Shown piece by piece: positions 37,158 through 44,807 of a stretch of 64,000 nucleotides of DNA. Below the pieces are notes generated by a model, which was not told the origin of the DNA, searched no databases, and saw only the letters and a list, made by a program, of their open reading frames with translations. The stretch is from contig NZ_VCEJ01000002.1 in assembly GCF_005860805.1 (NCBI RefSeq), positions 1,286,375-1,350,374 of the forward strand, in the 5' to 3' direction. The position numbers and the translations under genes are program-made. Numbering within the stretch: the first letter of the stretch is position 1; each line of letters starts with the position of its first letter. The DNA comes from Dyadobacter luticola (GTDB taxonomy: Bacteria > Bacteroidota > Bacteroidia > Cytophagales > Spirosomataceae).

Positions 37158-38078
37158 TTATCCTAAAAACTGCCTCAAATAATTCCGACTCGTCAGAATC
37201 GCGCTCTGCACGTCCGTAACATTGCCTTCGTAAGCTTTATCTTCGACCTCGATCACCACCGGCCCGCGGTAGCGGACATCCGTGAGCGCTGCGAAGAAGT
37301 TGCGCCAGTTTACATCTCCTAATCCTGGAAGTTTCGGCGAATGATACTCCAAAGGATTCGCCATAATGCCCACCCGGTCAAGTTTATTTTTGTAAACTTT
37401 TGCATCCTTCAAATGTATATGATGCAATCGTGATTTATAATTGTAAATTGGATAAGTTTCATCCATCATTTGCCAGATCATGTGTGACGGATCGTAGTTT
37501 AAGCCAAAAATTTCGCTCGGAATAATCTCGAACATTTTGTCCCACACCGCTGGGCTGATCGCTAGATTTTTCCCTCCCGGCCATTCATCATCGGTAAAAA
37601 ACATCGGGCAATTTTCAATACCGATTTTAACATTATTCTCCTCCGCTACCTTCACGACCGAAGGCCACACATCCGCGAACCGGGCCAGGTTGTCTTTAAT
37701 ACTTTTGGAAGGATCGCGACCGATGAATGTGGTGACGACCGGAATGTTGAGCTTCGCCGCTCCCCGGATCACCTGCTTAATATGTTCCAGAAAGTACTCG
37801 GAGCGATTGGGGTCCGGGTCCAGCGGGTTGGGATAATAGCCGAGTGCAGAAATGAAAATGTTGGCTTCTTTCAGTGTCGACTTGATCTGGCTAACCTTTT
37901 CGGGAGTCAGTTTATTGACATCAATATGCGTGACGCCGGCGTACCTGCGACTGTCGGCATTATCGGCTGGCCAGCACATCATTTCTACGCACGAAAACCC
38001 GTGATTTCCTGCAAATTGCACCACATGTTCGAAACCAAAATCAGCAAGAATTGCGCTATTAAAACCTAATTGGAGCAT
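37158..38078 (-). CDS. Sugar phosphate isomerase/epimerase-like TIM barrel
   Basis: 306 residues of the xylose-isomerase-like AP-endonuclease-2 fold. It starts MLQLGFNSAILADFGF and shows MMCWPADNADSRRYAG, KIGIENCPMFFTDDEWPGG, GLNYDPSHMIWQMMD, HHIHLKDAKV and VVIEVEDKAYEG, with the metal-ligand Glu, Asp, His and Glu in order. Members act on sugars such as hexoses or inositol derivatives. The substrate and neighbouring pathway cannot be read here. Confidence 0.88.
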   Translation of the reverse strand: MLQLGFNSAILADFGFEHVVQFAGNHGFSCVEMMCWPADNADSRRYAGVTHIDVNKLTPEKVSQIKSTLKEANIFISALGYYPNPLDPDPNRSEYFLEHIKQVIRGAAKLNIPVVTTFIGRDPSKSIKDNLARFADVWPSVVKVAEENNVKIGIENCPMFFTDDEWPGGKNLAISPAVWDKMFEIIPSEIFGLNYDPSHMIWQMMDETYPIYNYKSRLHHIHLKDAKVYKNKLDRVGIMANPLEYHSPKLPGLGDVNWRNFFAALTDVRYRGPVVIEVEDKAYEGNVTDVQSAILTSRNYLRQFLG

Positions 38079-38259
38079 AAGAATCTAGTTTTTGGGTAAA
38101 CTTCTGCAAAAAAATGCCGGCTATCAACTGCTCTTCCAAATTTTCTGCGGCTTCATGTATACAGGTCACCACTGGTACTTATCGACCCCTATGAAATCAT
38201 GCGATTTTTAGTAATATTGACCCGGCAAAACCAAATGAACCTTAACGCTTTAGACCATT

Positions 38260-38943
38260 ATGGCAGACGCAGAACCGGGTATTGGCAAAAAGATACTCAG
38301 CTTTTTTATCAAGGAAAATGACGAACCGGCCAAACCGGTTGCAAACCCCTCCGCACCTCCCCAGCCAGCAGCGCCAACTAACAGCGTTGCGCCCACGGTA
38401 CCAAATGTTGCAGGTACTGCCAATGTGGACCGGAAGTTTGTAGAGCACTTTGTAAACCTTCTTGAAAAGGCCAACCTGCCAGGTCCTGATTATTTTGAAT
38501 ACAAACAGGCGCTGCAAAATATGGAAGGTCTGGGTTTGGGCGAAGAAAAGCAGTTTCAGGCAGCTTGGGCCAGTTTCAAGGCGATGGGCAATGTCAAGGA
38601 TTCGACGATCCTGAAAACTTCCGCCGATCAATATCTTGGAATTCTGGACAAAGACAGGGCATCATTTTTAAAGGATGTTGAAAAAGCGATCAAAGACCGC
38701 GTGGGCGCTTTGCAGGATGAGCAGAAGAAGCTGGAAGATGCTAATACTGCCTTCACGCAGCAAATCGCTGACATTCAGAAAAAAATGGACGAGAACAAAA
38801 ACCGGCTAGGCCAGATTTCCGGCGAAGTAACCGAACAAAGCGCGAAAATCAATGCAAATAGAGATAGCTTTGAGATCACCTACGCGAGCTTCGTGGAGCA
38901 GATTAAATCCGATTTAAATAAAATCACCCAATACATTCACTAA
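38260..38943 (+). CDS. Cytosolic coiled-coil protein, first gene of a four-gene module, unknown
   Basis: 227 residues with no signal peptide or membrane segment. A short N-terminal helix (IGKKILSFFIKEND) leads into a Pro/Ala-rich linker (about 24-55). A helical domain (about 57-130, KFVEHFVNLLEKANLPGPDYFEYKQAL in outline) follows. A long heptad-rich coiled coil (about 145-215) has DRVGALQDEQKKLEDA and ITQYIH at the end. I do not recognise the family. It begins a run of four same-strand genes with gaps of 18, 50 and 57 bp. The adjacent coiled-coil membrane protein is the likely partner, by inference. Confidence 0.75.
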   Translation: MADAEPGIGKKILSFFIKENDEPAKPVANPSAPPQPAAPTNSVAPTVPNVAGTANVDRKFVEHFVNLLEKANLPGPDYFEYKQALQNMEGLGLGEEKQFQAAWASFKAMGNVKDSTILKTSADQYLGILDKDRASFLKDVEKAIKDRVGALQDEQKKLEDANTAFTQQIADIQKKMDENKNRLGQISGEVTEQSAKINANRDSFEITYASFVEQIKSDLNKITQYIH

Positions 38944-38961
38944 CCTGACACTTCAAAAACA

Positions 38962-39975
38962 ATGGCAACACCAGATTTTTCACAAATTGGCGGCTCGCAG
39001 GAGGACAACTCCAAGCGGTCGTATTGGAGTAAGCCTGAGGGCATTACATCGCTCCTTTTCCTGGGGGCAGCCGGCGCGGCGGAATTGTATTTTTGGAATA
39101 AAATAGCGCGGTTCCTGATCGAAGTGACCCAGAATACCTTGTACTTGGCATTTTTGATGGCTGCACTGGCGCTGGTGATTTTCCTTTTTACCAGCAAAGA
39201 TGTCCGTACGGCCGTTTTCTTTTTGTTCAAAACACTGATGCGCAACATTACTGGCCTCATTATCAAGCTGGACCCGATCGCGATCATGAAGATTTACATT
39301 GATGATCTGAAAGAAAAGCGCGAGAAGATGCAGGGACAGATCAACACTTTGGCGGGTCAGCTGGTGAAGTTGAACAAGAACATTAACCAGAATAATGAGC
39401 TGATCAAACAGAAATTTGCGGAAGCGAATAAAGCCAGCACGATGCTCGACAGGCCGGGTATGAAGGAAACTGCTTCGCTGGCTACGATCGAGGGCGCGGG
39501 TTTGCAGGAAATGAATGAAAAGCTTTTTCCGCTGCAACGAAATATGAAAACGGTGCTCGAATTCATGGAAAAAGTGAACAAAAGCGCCGATTACATTATC
39601 AAGGAAACCGAGATCAAGGTGAAGCTGAAAGAGGCGGAATACCGGATCGTGAAGGAGAGTTCGAATGCACTGCGGACTGCGATCAGTATTTTCAAAGGTA
39701 ACCCTGACAAGAAGTTCTATTTCGACGAGTCGATGGAATACATCCAGGACGATATGAGCCAGAAATTGGGTGAAATGAAACGCGCGATGGACCTTTCGCT
39801 GGACTTTATCAATGGTGTGGATGTGCAAAATGGCTTGCTTTCGGACAAAGGCCAGGCGATGCTGGAAGCTTATAACTCAAACCAGTTCAAGTTTATACAG
39901 CTGGACGCGCCGGAAAAAACGACTCGGCCGATTGAAGCACCGAAAGATTCGAGTTATAAAGGTCTTCTGGACTAA
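38962..39975 (+). CDS. Membrane-anchored coiled-coil protein, PspA/ESCRT-III-like pattern, unknown
   Basis: 337 residues. Two hydrophobic segments (about 27-48, ITSLLFLGAAGAAELYFW, and 58-78, YLAFLMAALALVIFLF) are followed by a short amphipathic stretch (AVFFLFKTLMRNITGLI). A long helical region (about 108-290) then begins DPIAIMKIYIDDLKEKREKMQ. This DP-x(n)-IDDL start and the long hairpin of charged helices resemble PspA/Vipp1 proteins of the ESCRT-III superfamily, though those lack the membrane segments. The similarity is by eye only. It lies 18 bp after the coiled-coil gene and 50 bp before the Ppx-like gene. Confidence 0.75.
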   Translation: MATPDFSQIGGSQEDNSKRSYWSKPEGITSLLFLGAAGAAELYFWNKIARFLIEVTQNTLYLAFLMAALALVIFLFTSKDVRTAVFFLFKTLMRNITGLIIKLDPIAIMKIYIDDLKEKREKMQGQINTLAGQLVKLNKNINQNNELIKQKFAEANKASTMLDRPGMKETASLATIEGAGLQEMNEKLFPLQRNMKTVLEFMEKVNKSADYIIKETEIKVKLKEAEYRIVKESSNALRTAISIFKGNPDKKFYFDESMEYIQDDMSQKLGEMKRAMDLSLDFINGVDVQNGLLSDKGQAMLEAYNSNQFKFIQLDAPEKTTRPIEAPKDSSYKGLLD

Positions 39976-40025
39976 ACCGTTTATTGTAAACACATTTAAC
40001 ATTGTTCCATTTTTAACACAAACCA

Positions 40026-41045
40026 ATGAAAAGACTGACAGTTGCCGGCCGATTGATTATTACGGCCCTGATTTTGGGAGCCATATTTGTAGGCTATAAA
40101 TATTTTGGCGGCCAGAAAGCACTAGATAAAATGGCCCAAAACCAGTCGGCCGGGGCTGATTCGGTTACCGTAACCGCCGGTTATGAACCAACCCCTTCCG
40201 AAAGTTCGTCGTCTAATTCGGACGCGACAAGCTCCGAAACTTCCACATTCAGCTATACTTCTCCTGAGCCGGTGGATGGCAAATTGAAAGGCGTGGTTGA
40301 ACTGGGAGCGAGCGGCTTTAATTCATTTATCATTAAGGTAGATAATCAAAAACGTTGGAGTCTCGAAAAATCCGAGTTTGGGAATAGTCTGGTTACTGAG
40401 AATATGGCTACCGACGAGGATATCCGGATCGGGTTGAAAAAATACATCGGCAGCATGCTTGATTTCGGGGTTGGCAGCAAGGACATTCATTTTGTAGTAA
40501 GCTCGGGCGCTGCGAAAGCGGAAGTAACCCAGAAGATTACGAAGGCTCTGAAATCGCTGGGATATGTGGTCAACCAAGTTACGCCAGAGCAGGAAGGCCA
40601 GCTGGCACTAAAATCTGTTTTGCCGACGGAATATGCGGATAAAGCATTTGTAGTGGATATCGGATCTGGAAACACCAAGATATCCTGGATTGATGGCAGC
40701 AAAGTTTCTGCACTTGAATCTTACGGCGCCAAATATTTCCAGGACGGCAAAGACGATGCAAAGGTGTACGAAGAGGTGAGCGCCAAAGCAAAACAAGTAC
40801 CAGAAAACCTGCGTAAAACCTGCTTTATTATCGGTGGCGTACCTTTTGAAATGGCCAAAGAAGTGCGCAAAGGAAAAGAACGCTACACGACATTGAGCGA
40901 ACCGCTCGCCTACTCGAAGCTGAGTAATGCAAAATCAAAAGCCGGTGTGAACATTTACAAAGCTGTAAAAGACGCTACCGGCTGCGACCAGTTTGTGTTC
41001 GACTGGGACGCAAACTTTACGATCGGATTTTTATTGGGACTTTAA
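40026..41045 (+). CDS. Membrane-anchored Ppx/GppA-like (ASKHA fold) protein
   Basis: 339 residues. One N-terminal membrane segment (about 9-26, GRLIITALILGAIFVGY) follows basic residues. A Ser/Thr-rich low-complexity linker (about 45-80) comes next. The rest follows the exopolyphosphatase/actin-like plan: GVVELGASGFNSFIIKVD (phosphate-1 loop), FVVSSGAAKAEVTQKI, an EQEGQLALKSV segment that matches the GEEEA-type region, and FVVDIGSGNTKISWIDG (phosphate-2 loop). Positive residues before the anchor suggest that the domain faces the periplasm, where ATP is absent, which is odd for this fold. The function is unknown. Confidence 0.8.
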   Translation: MKRLTVAGRLIITALILGAIFVGYKYFGGQKALDKMAQNQSAGADSVTVTAGYEPTPSESSSSNSDATSSETSTFSYTSPEPVDGKLKGVVELGASGFNSFIIKVDNQKRWSLEKSEFGNSLVTENMATDEDIRIGLKKYIGSMLDFGVGSKDIHFVVSSGAAKAEVTQKITKALKSLGYVVNQVTPEQEGQLALKSVLPTEYADKAFVVDIGSGNTKISWIDGSKVSALESYGAKYFQDGKDDAKVYEEVSAKAKQVPENLRKTCFIIGGVPFEMAKEVRKGKERYTTLSEPLAYSKLSNAKSKAGVNIYKAVKDATGCDQFVFDWDANFTIGFLLGL

Positions 41046-41060
41046 TTTTAATAGTTTCAT

Positions 41061-41096
41061 GGGGGGAAGGGAGCACATCTCTTCCCCTTTATTATT
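41061..41096 (+). terminator. Possible attenuator or terminator hairpin
   Basis: GGGGAAGGGAG and CTCTTCCCC can pair with one bulge around CACAT, followed by a T-rich stretch. It lies between the Ppx-like gene and the polytopic membrane protein gene, so it may only reduce readthrough. Confidence 0.4.
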
Positions 41097-41102
41097 TTTA
41101 AG

Positions 41103-41603
41103 ATGACGCTATCGCAACTATTTAATGCTATTTCGCAAAATCCGTGGCCCACGGTAATTTACTTTATTATACTCCCGCTTGCTACGTGGCTAATCGGTAT
41201 CGTTGCAAACGGAAGTAAAGATGTTAAATTTTGGAGTTTAATATATGCAATCATTGTTTACGCAGTTTGTATACCTGGCATTTTCGCAGTCACATTAAAC
41301 ATTTATCTTTTCCTTTTTGAACGTCAAAGCATCTGGCAGGCGAACATTGTTTTGCAGTATTTGCCGATCATTTCCATGGCGATCACGCTGATGCTCATCA
41401 AAAGCAAGATACCTTTTTCCCTCATCCCCGGTTTTGGCAAACTTTCCGGATTTCTCACATTGATTGCGGCGCTGATCGGCGTGATGTGGTTTTTCGACAG
41501 AATCCACTTAGTAGCATTCACTTACGTTCCATTTAGTGTCATTTTAATCGGTTTTATCCTCACACTACTTGCCATCAGATTTGCATGGAGCAAATTGTTT
41601 TAA
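41103..41603 (+). CDS. Polytopic membrane protein, unknown
   Basis: 166 residues, almost entirely hydrophobic, with about five membrane segments (near 17-36, 43-72, 81-99, 112-130 and 138-160). There are no Cys or His clusters or transporter motifs. It lies 57 bp after the Ppx-like gene, and its last 19 bp overlap the nuclease-like gene in another frame. Its place in the module rests on orientation and spacing. I do not recognise the family. Confidence 0.7.
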   Translation: MTLSQLFNAISQNPWPTVIYFIILPLATWLIGIVANGSKDVKFWSLIYAIIVYAVCIPGIFAVTLNIYLFLFERQSIWQANIVLQYLPIISMAITLMLIKSKIPFSLIPGFGKLSGFLTLIAALIGVMWFFDRIHLVAFTYVPFSVILIGFILTLLAIRFAWSKLF

Positions 41604-42247
41604 CCGGAGGCACATACATTCAAATCTCCGTCACCGAAGAACAGAAGTTTTTTGCGCGCCAACTGGTCGAACATTCGCTTCGGCATCACCGCGTGTCCAA
41701 CATTTGGGACAAGCACCATGATAAGCTTTCGCAAACCCGGATGATGCGTTATACCGGCAGTCTCGGCGAAGTGGTCTTTGCAGATTGCTACCACCTGCCC
41801 CGCCCTACCCATTCTTTCGGCGCGGTCGATGGTCAGGATTGGGGCCAGGATTTTTTGATCGAATCGGAGGAAGGTATTTTTTCGGTGGATATCAAATCTA
41901 TGAAACGCAAGTCCGGCACGCTCGCCACCGACTATGTTCTGAACATTCCCGGCTCCCAACTTCACAAACCCAATTCCAAAACTTCACATTATTTCTGCAT
42001 ATCATTTCATCAATCCGAAGCCCAGGGTACCATCGCCTCGCTGATCGGTTTCATTGATAAGTTTGCCTTGGAATCCGGGACAGTCGGACAGCTCTACAAA
42101 TCCGGTACAAAGCGTATCAGGGCCGATAAAAGCACATTCACTTTTCATGAAAACACATATGAAGTTTTGTTCACCCACATTGATCCTCCCGTCATAACCA
42201 ATTATTTGAAGCAGTCAAAAGGATTTAAAGTTTGCCATCTGAAATAA
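41585..42247 (+). CDS. Probable PD-(D/E)XK nuclease, unknown family
   Basis: 220 residues. A core pattern of this nuclease fold is visible: GSLGEVVFADCYH (Glu, about 59-70), then QDWGQDFLIESEEGIFSVDIKSMKRK (an Asp, then D-x-K on the next strand, about residues 84-108, quoted here only by its ends). The rest is mixed alpha/beta. This resembles small type II restriction enzymes and related nucleases. It overlaps the preceding gene by 19 bp and precedes a toxin-antitoxin pair and an adenine methyltransferase gene. The call rests on motif spacing, and no specific homologue is recognised. Confidence 0.65.
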   Translation: MEQIVLTGGTYIQISVTEEQKFFARQLVEHSLRHHRVSNIWDKHHDKLSQTRMMRYTGSLGEVVFADCYHLPRPTHSFGAVDGQDWGQDFLIESEEGIFSVDIKSMKRKSGTLATDYVLNIPGSQLHKPNSKTSHYFCISFHQSEAQGTIASLIGFIDKFALESGTVGQLYKSGTKRIRADKSTFTFHENTYEVLFTHIDPPVITNYLKQSKGFKVCHLK

Positions 42248-42295
42248 AAAATATACGTATATTTGAGAACAATCTACTCGACTGATACGTATAAA

Positions 42296-42568
42296 ATGGC
42301 AACCAAAAAAGAACCCAAAGTGAAACTGACATTAACCGTAAAGAAATCAGTAGTAGAGAATGCTAAAAATTATGCTGCGCAACTCGGCATCTCACTATCA
42401 CAATTAATTGAAGACCACTTGGCAAAGTTGAATGCCAAAGAAGAATTAAAATCTGACAAGCCCATGAGTATCTCTGATCAGCTTTTTGGGTGCGCCCGCG
42501 GTCCGTTGAGCAACATGACCGACCAGGAAATAAAAGATATGTGGGTGAAGGACAAGTATGGTCTATGA
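42296..42568 (+). CDS. DUF6364-like ribbon-helix-helix antitoxin
   Basis: 90 residues. The N-terminal part is a ribbon-helix-helix: KVKLTLTVKKSVVENAKNYA followed by LGISLSQLIEDHLAKL. The C-terminal part (DQLFGCARGPLSNMTDQEIKD) is a typical toxin-binding tail of DUF6364-type antitoxins. The frame opens at a TTG at 42263, but the ATG at 42296 starts right before the ribbon. The stop overlaps the ATG of the PIN gene by four bases, the standard coupling for such pairs. Confidence 0.87.
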   Translation: MATKKEPKVKLTLTVKKSVVENAKNYAAQLGISLSQLIEDHLAKLNAKEELKSDKPMSISDQLFGCARGPLSNMTDQEIKDMWVKDKYGL

Positions 42569-43014
42569 AATTATTTCTGGACACCAATGTTTTGCTGGAT
42601 CATGCCTTGGACAGACCGACAGGGCAGCCAAACGAAGTTAGATTTCTTCTAACATGGGCCGAAGAAAATAGCATTGCGATTTATATGTCGGCTGGGAGTA
42701 TTTATGCCTTTACTTATTTGATGCAAAGAAACGGAATCCGGGATGAGGCGCTAAAAGGCATGCTTCATTTATATCTTCGCATTCTCAGGATTTCACCAAG
42801 TGATACAGATTGCTTTCTCGATGCGGTCCAATCCGGGTTTAAAGATATGGAGGACGCATTTCAACATCAGACTGCACTGAGGTCTCAATGCGATTATCTG
42901 CTTACCAATAATGTGAAGGATTTTAAATTGTCGACTTCTAAGAGTATGAAAATATTGACGCCAAATGACTTCCTGACCAATGTATTAAAAAAGAGGAAGG
43001 GAATTCATTACTAA
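42565..43014 (+). CDS. PIN-domain toxin
   Basis: 149 residues. It begins MKLFLDTNVLLDHALDRP with the first catalytic Asp. Further acidic residues follow in GFKDMEDAFQHQTA (Glu/Asp) and CDYLLTNNVKDF (Asp). PIN toxins of this type are RNases held inactive by the antitoxin. The frame opens further upstream inside the antitoxin gene, but the ATG at 42565 gives the family N-terminus. It is followed by 3 bp and then the methyltransferase gene, so all three may share a transcript. Confidence 0.9.
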   Translation: MKLFLDTNVLLDHALDRPTGQPNEVRFLLTWAEENSIAIYMSAGSIYAFTYLMQRNGIRDEALKGMLHLYLRILRISPSDTDCFLDAVQSGFKDMEDAFQHQTALRSQCDYLLTNNVKDFKLSTSKSMKILTPNDFLTNVLKKRKGIHY

Positions 43015-43017
43015 TCC

Positions 43018-44520
43018 ATGGCTTCAAAAAACCGCTCGTACGACAGAAAAAAGCTACTTGGGCAGGTTTATACGCCTTTTCATATTGTTGATAAGATATT
43101 GGATGTCAGCGGATTTTATCGGTCCGACTTAGACAGCATTAAAATCCTGGATCCGGCTTGCGGTGACGGACGTTTCCTTGTTCCGGTTGTTGAATACATT
43201 GTAAAACATTCATTGCCTGAACAACTAGAAAACCGGCTTAGCCAGGTTTATGGCTGGGATATTGATCCGGCGGCAATTGAAGTTTGTCGTAAGAATTTGG
43301 ATGACATTGTCCGGCCGCTGGGTATTGAGGTACATTGGAAATTGTCGGTGCGGGATGCTTTGCGACAACTTCATTCCCGGGAGAAATTTGATTTAATTAT
43401 TGGTAATCCGCCCTACATTCGCATTCAGCATTTGCCGGAAGACCAGCGGAAATTCATTCAAAAAACATTTACTTTTTGCCGCATAGGCGCTACGGATGCA
43501 TTTTTCGCATTCTTCGAACTGGCCTCACGCCTACTGAGTAAAACCGGCGTTTGCGGTTTTATTACGCCCAATTCTTTTCTTACTTCCCAAAGCGGCAAGG
43601 CGCTCCGCTCCTATTTTTCAAGCCGCCAGAATTTGATTGGCATCACCAATTATGGGACGATACCCGTTTTTGGAAATACCGGGACGTACCCAGCGATTAC
43701 GGTTTTTAGTAAGCAAAAGCGCGATTACTTTACATTTGAACAATGTTTGAATGCGGATTTTGGCTACGAACAAAGAGCCGTCGCATTCTCCGAAATAGAC
43801 ATTTTGAAGCCCTGGCAACTATCTGTAAAGCAGGAAGAAACTATTGAAGGTCAGCGACTTGGAGATATTTGTCAGATTTCGGTGGGTGTCACAACACTGG
43901 CGGATGCTTACTATCTTTTTTCTGTGATCAGTGAGAATAATGGGATTGCTTTTGTCAAAAACAAAAATGGCGACGAGGTATACCTTGAAAAGGAATTGCT
44001 CAAACCGATCATTAAAGGATCGAAACTGAAAACAGCCACGGACCCGATTACGGAATTCATTCTTTTCCCCTACCAAAAAGATGCAGACGGAAAGCATCGC
44101 ATCATTCCCGAGCAAATTCTTAGCTCAAAATTTCCTCAAACTTTTTCCTATTTGCTTAAAGTAAAACCTGTCCTGGATCGTCGTGATAATGGGAAGGCTA
44201 ATCCGGTTGCATGGTACGCATTCGGGCGGGCGCAGGGGTTGGATAGCTCTTTTGGGAAAAAAATCATTTTTTCACCCATGAATAAAGCACCAAACTTTGT
44301 GTTGTACGAAAATCCGGATGTTACGGTGTATTCAGGCTATTTTATCAAGTACGATGGTGATTACCAAGCACTTTTGGAACAACTGAATTCACAGAGAATG
44401 TCTGATTTCATCGCCACAGCCGGCAGGGATTTCCAGGGAGGTTATAAAGGTTACAACAAAAAAGCAATCGAAAATTTTATCGTAACCAACCAACATCAAG
44501 AAAAACAACAGAACAATTAA
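43018..44520 (+). CDS. N6-adenine DNA methyltransferase with C-terminal specificity domain
   Basis: 500 residues. The N-terminal catalytic domain shows GQVYTPFHIVDKIL, the SAM-binding ILDPACGDGRFLVPV, YGWDIDPAAIEVC, and the catalytic NPPYIRIQHLPEDQRKF. The region ITPNSFLTSQSGKALR is typical of TaqI/Eco57I-like enzymes. The C-terminal half (about 280-490) resembles a target-recognition domain. It begins 3 bp after the PIN gene and is followed 14 bp later by a 63-residue gene. There is no nuclease domain within it. The PD-(D/E)XK gene upstream is a candidate restriction partner. Confidence 0.9.
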   Translation: MASKNRSYDRKKLLGQVYTPFHIVDKILDVSGFYRSDLDSIKILDPACGDGRFLVPVVEYIVKHSLPEQLENRLSQVYGWDIDPAAIEVCRKNLDDIVRPLGIEVHWKLSVRDALRQLHSREKFDLIIGNPPYIRIQHLPEDQRKFIQKTFTFCRIGATDAFFAFFELASRLLSKTGVCGFITPNSFLTSQSGKALRSYFSSRQNLIGITNYGTIPVFGNTGTYPAITVFSKQKRDYFTFEQCLNADFGYEQRAVAFSEIDILKPWQLSVKQEETIEGQRLGDICQISVGVTTLADAYYLFSVISENNGIAFVKNKNGDEVYLEKELLKPIIKGSKLKTATDPITEFILFPYQKDADGKHRIIPEQILSSKFPQTFSYLLKVKPVLDRRDNGKANPVAWYAFGRAQGLDSSFGKKIIFSPMNKAPNFVLYENPDVTVYSGYFIKYDGDYQALLEQLNSQRMSDFIATAGRDFQGGYKGYNKKAIENFIVTNQHQEKQQNN

Positions 44521-44534
44521 GCCACAATTAGGAA

Positions 44535-44726
44535 ATGAACACAGATCAAATCATCGATTTTTGGAAAGCCTACAATCAGTATTTAATTGAAATTGTGCGG
44601 CAGATTCCGGCAAAACTTCCTGTCCTTTTTGGTACAAGCCAGGACGGACAGAAATATGCATTGAAATTGTATTCGGACGATGCAGATAGTGCCGAGCAGT
44701 ACCTGACACCGATCATTGCCCGTTAA
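44535..44726 (+). CDS. Small protein downstream of the methyltransferase, unknown
   Basis: 63 residues: MNTDQIIDFWKAYNQYLIEI opens a helix-rich chain and QYLTPIIAR closes it. It is acidic (DDADSAEQY) with no signal peptide or Cys. It lies 14 bp after the methyltransferase stop in the same orientation and ends well before the TetR operator. I do not recognise it. The short spacing suggests it belongs to the methyltransferase transcript. Confidence 0.55.
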   Translation: MNTDQIIDFWKAYNQYLIEIVRQIPAKLPVLFGTSQDGQKYALKLYSDDADSAEQYLTPIIAR

Positions 44727-44762
44727 TGCTTGCTAAAAAACTGGTGTAAATCTGCTTATAAA

Positions 44763-44780
44763 TAAACGAACGTTCATTTA
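44763..44780. promoter_or_regulatory. TetR-type operator palindrome
   Basis: TAAACGAAC followed by GTTCATTTA is symmetric at 16 of 18 bases. It directly overlaps the start of the -7 element of the tetR promoter, where a bound repressor would block transcription. Confidence 0.7.
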
Positions 44781-44786
44781 TATTTG
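44779..44786 (+). promoter_or_regulatory. -7 promoter element for tetR
   Basis: TATATTTG is an exact TAnnTTTG. The transcript should start near 44793, so the frame's first TTG at 44784 cannot be the start and the TTG at 44808 is preferred. Confidence 0.6.
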
Positions 44787-44807
44787 CAGAAAAATATTGA
44801 AGCAACG

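Noticed and set aside
38980..39828. 282-codon open frame on the minus strand
   Set aside because: It is antisense to the 337-residue coiled-coil gene, with low-complexity His/Arg/Phe composition. The sense frame has membrane spans and a coiled coil.
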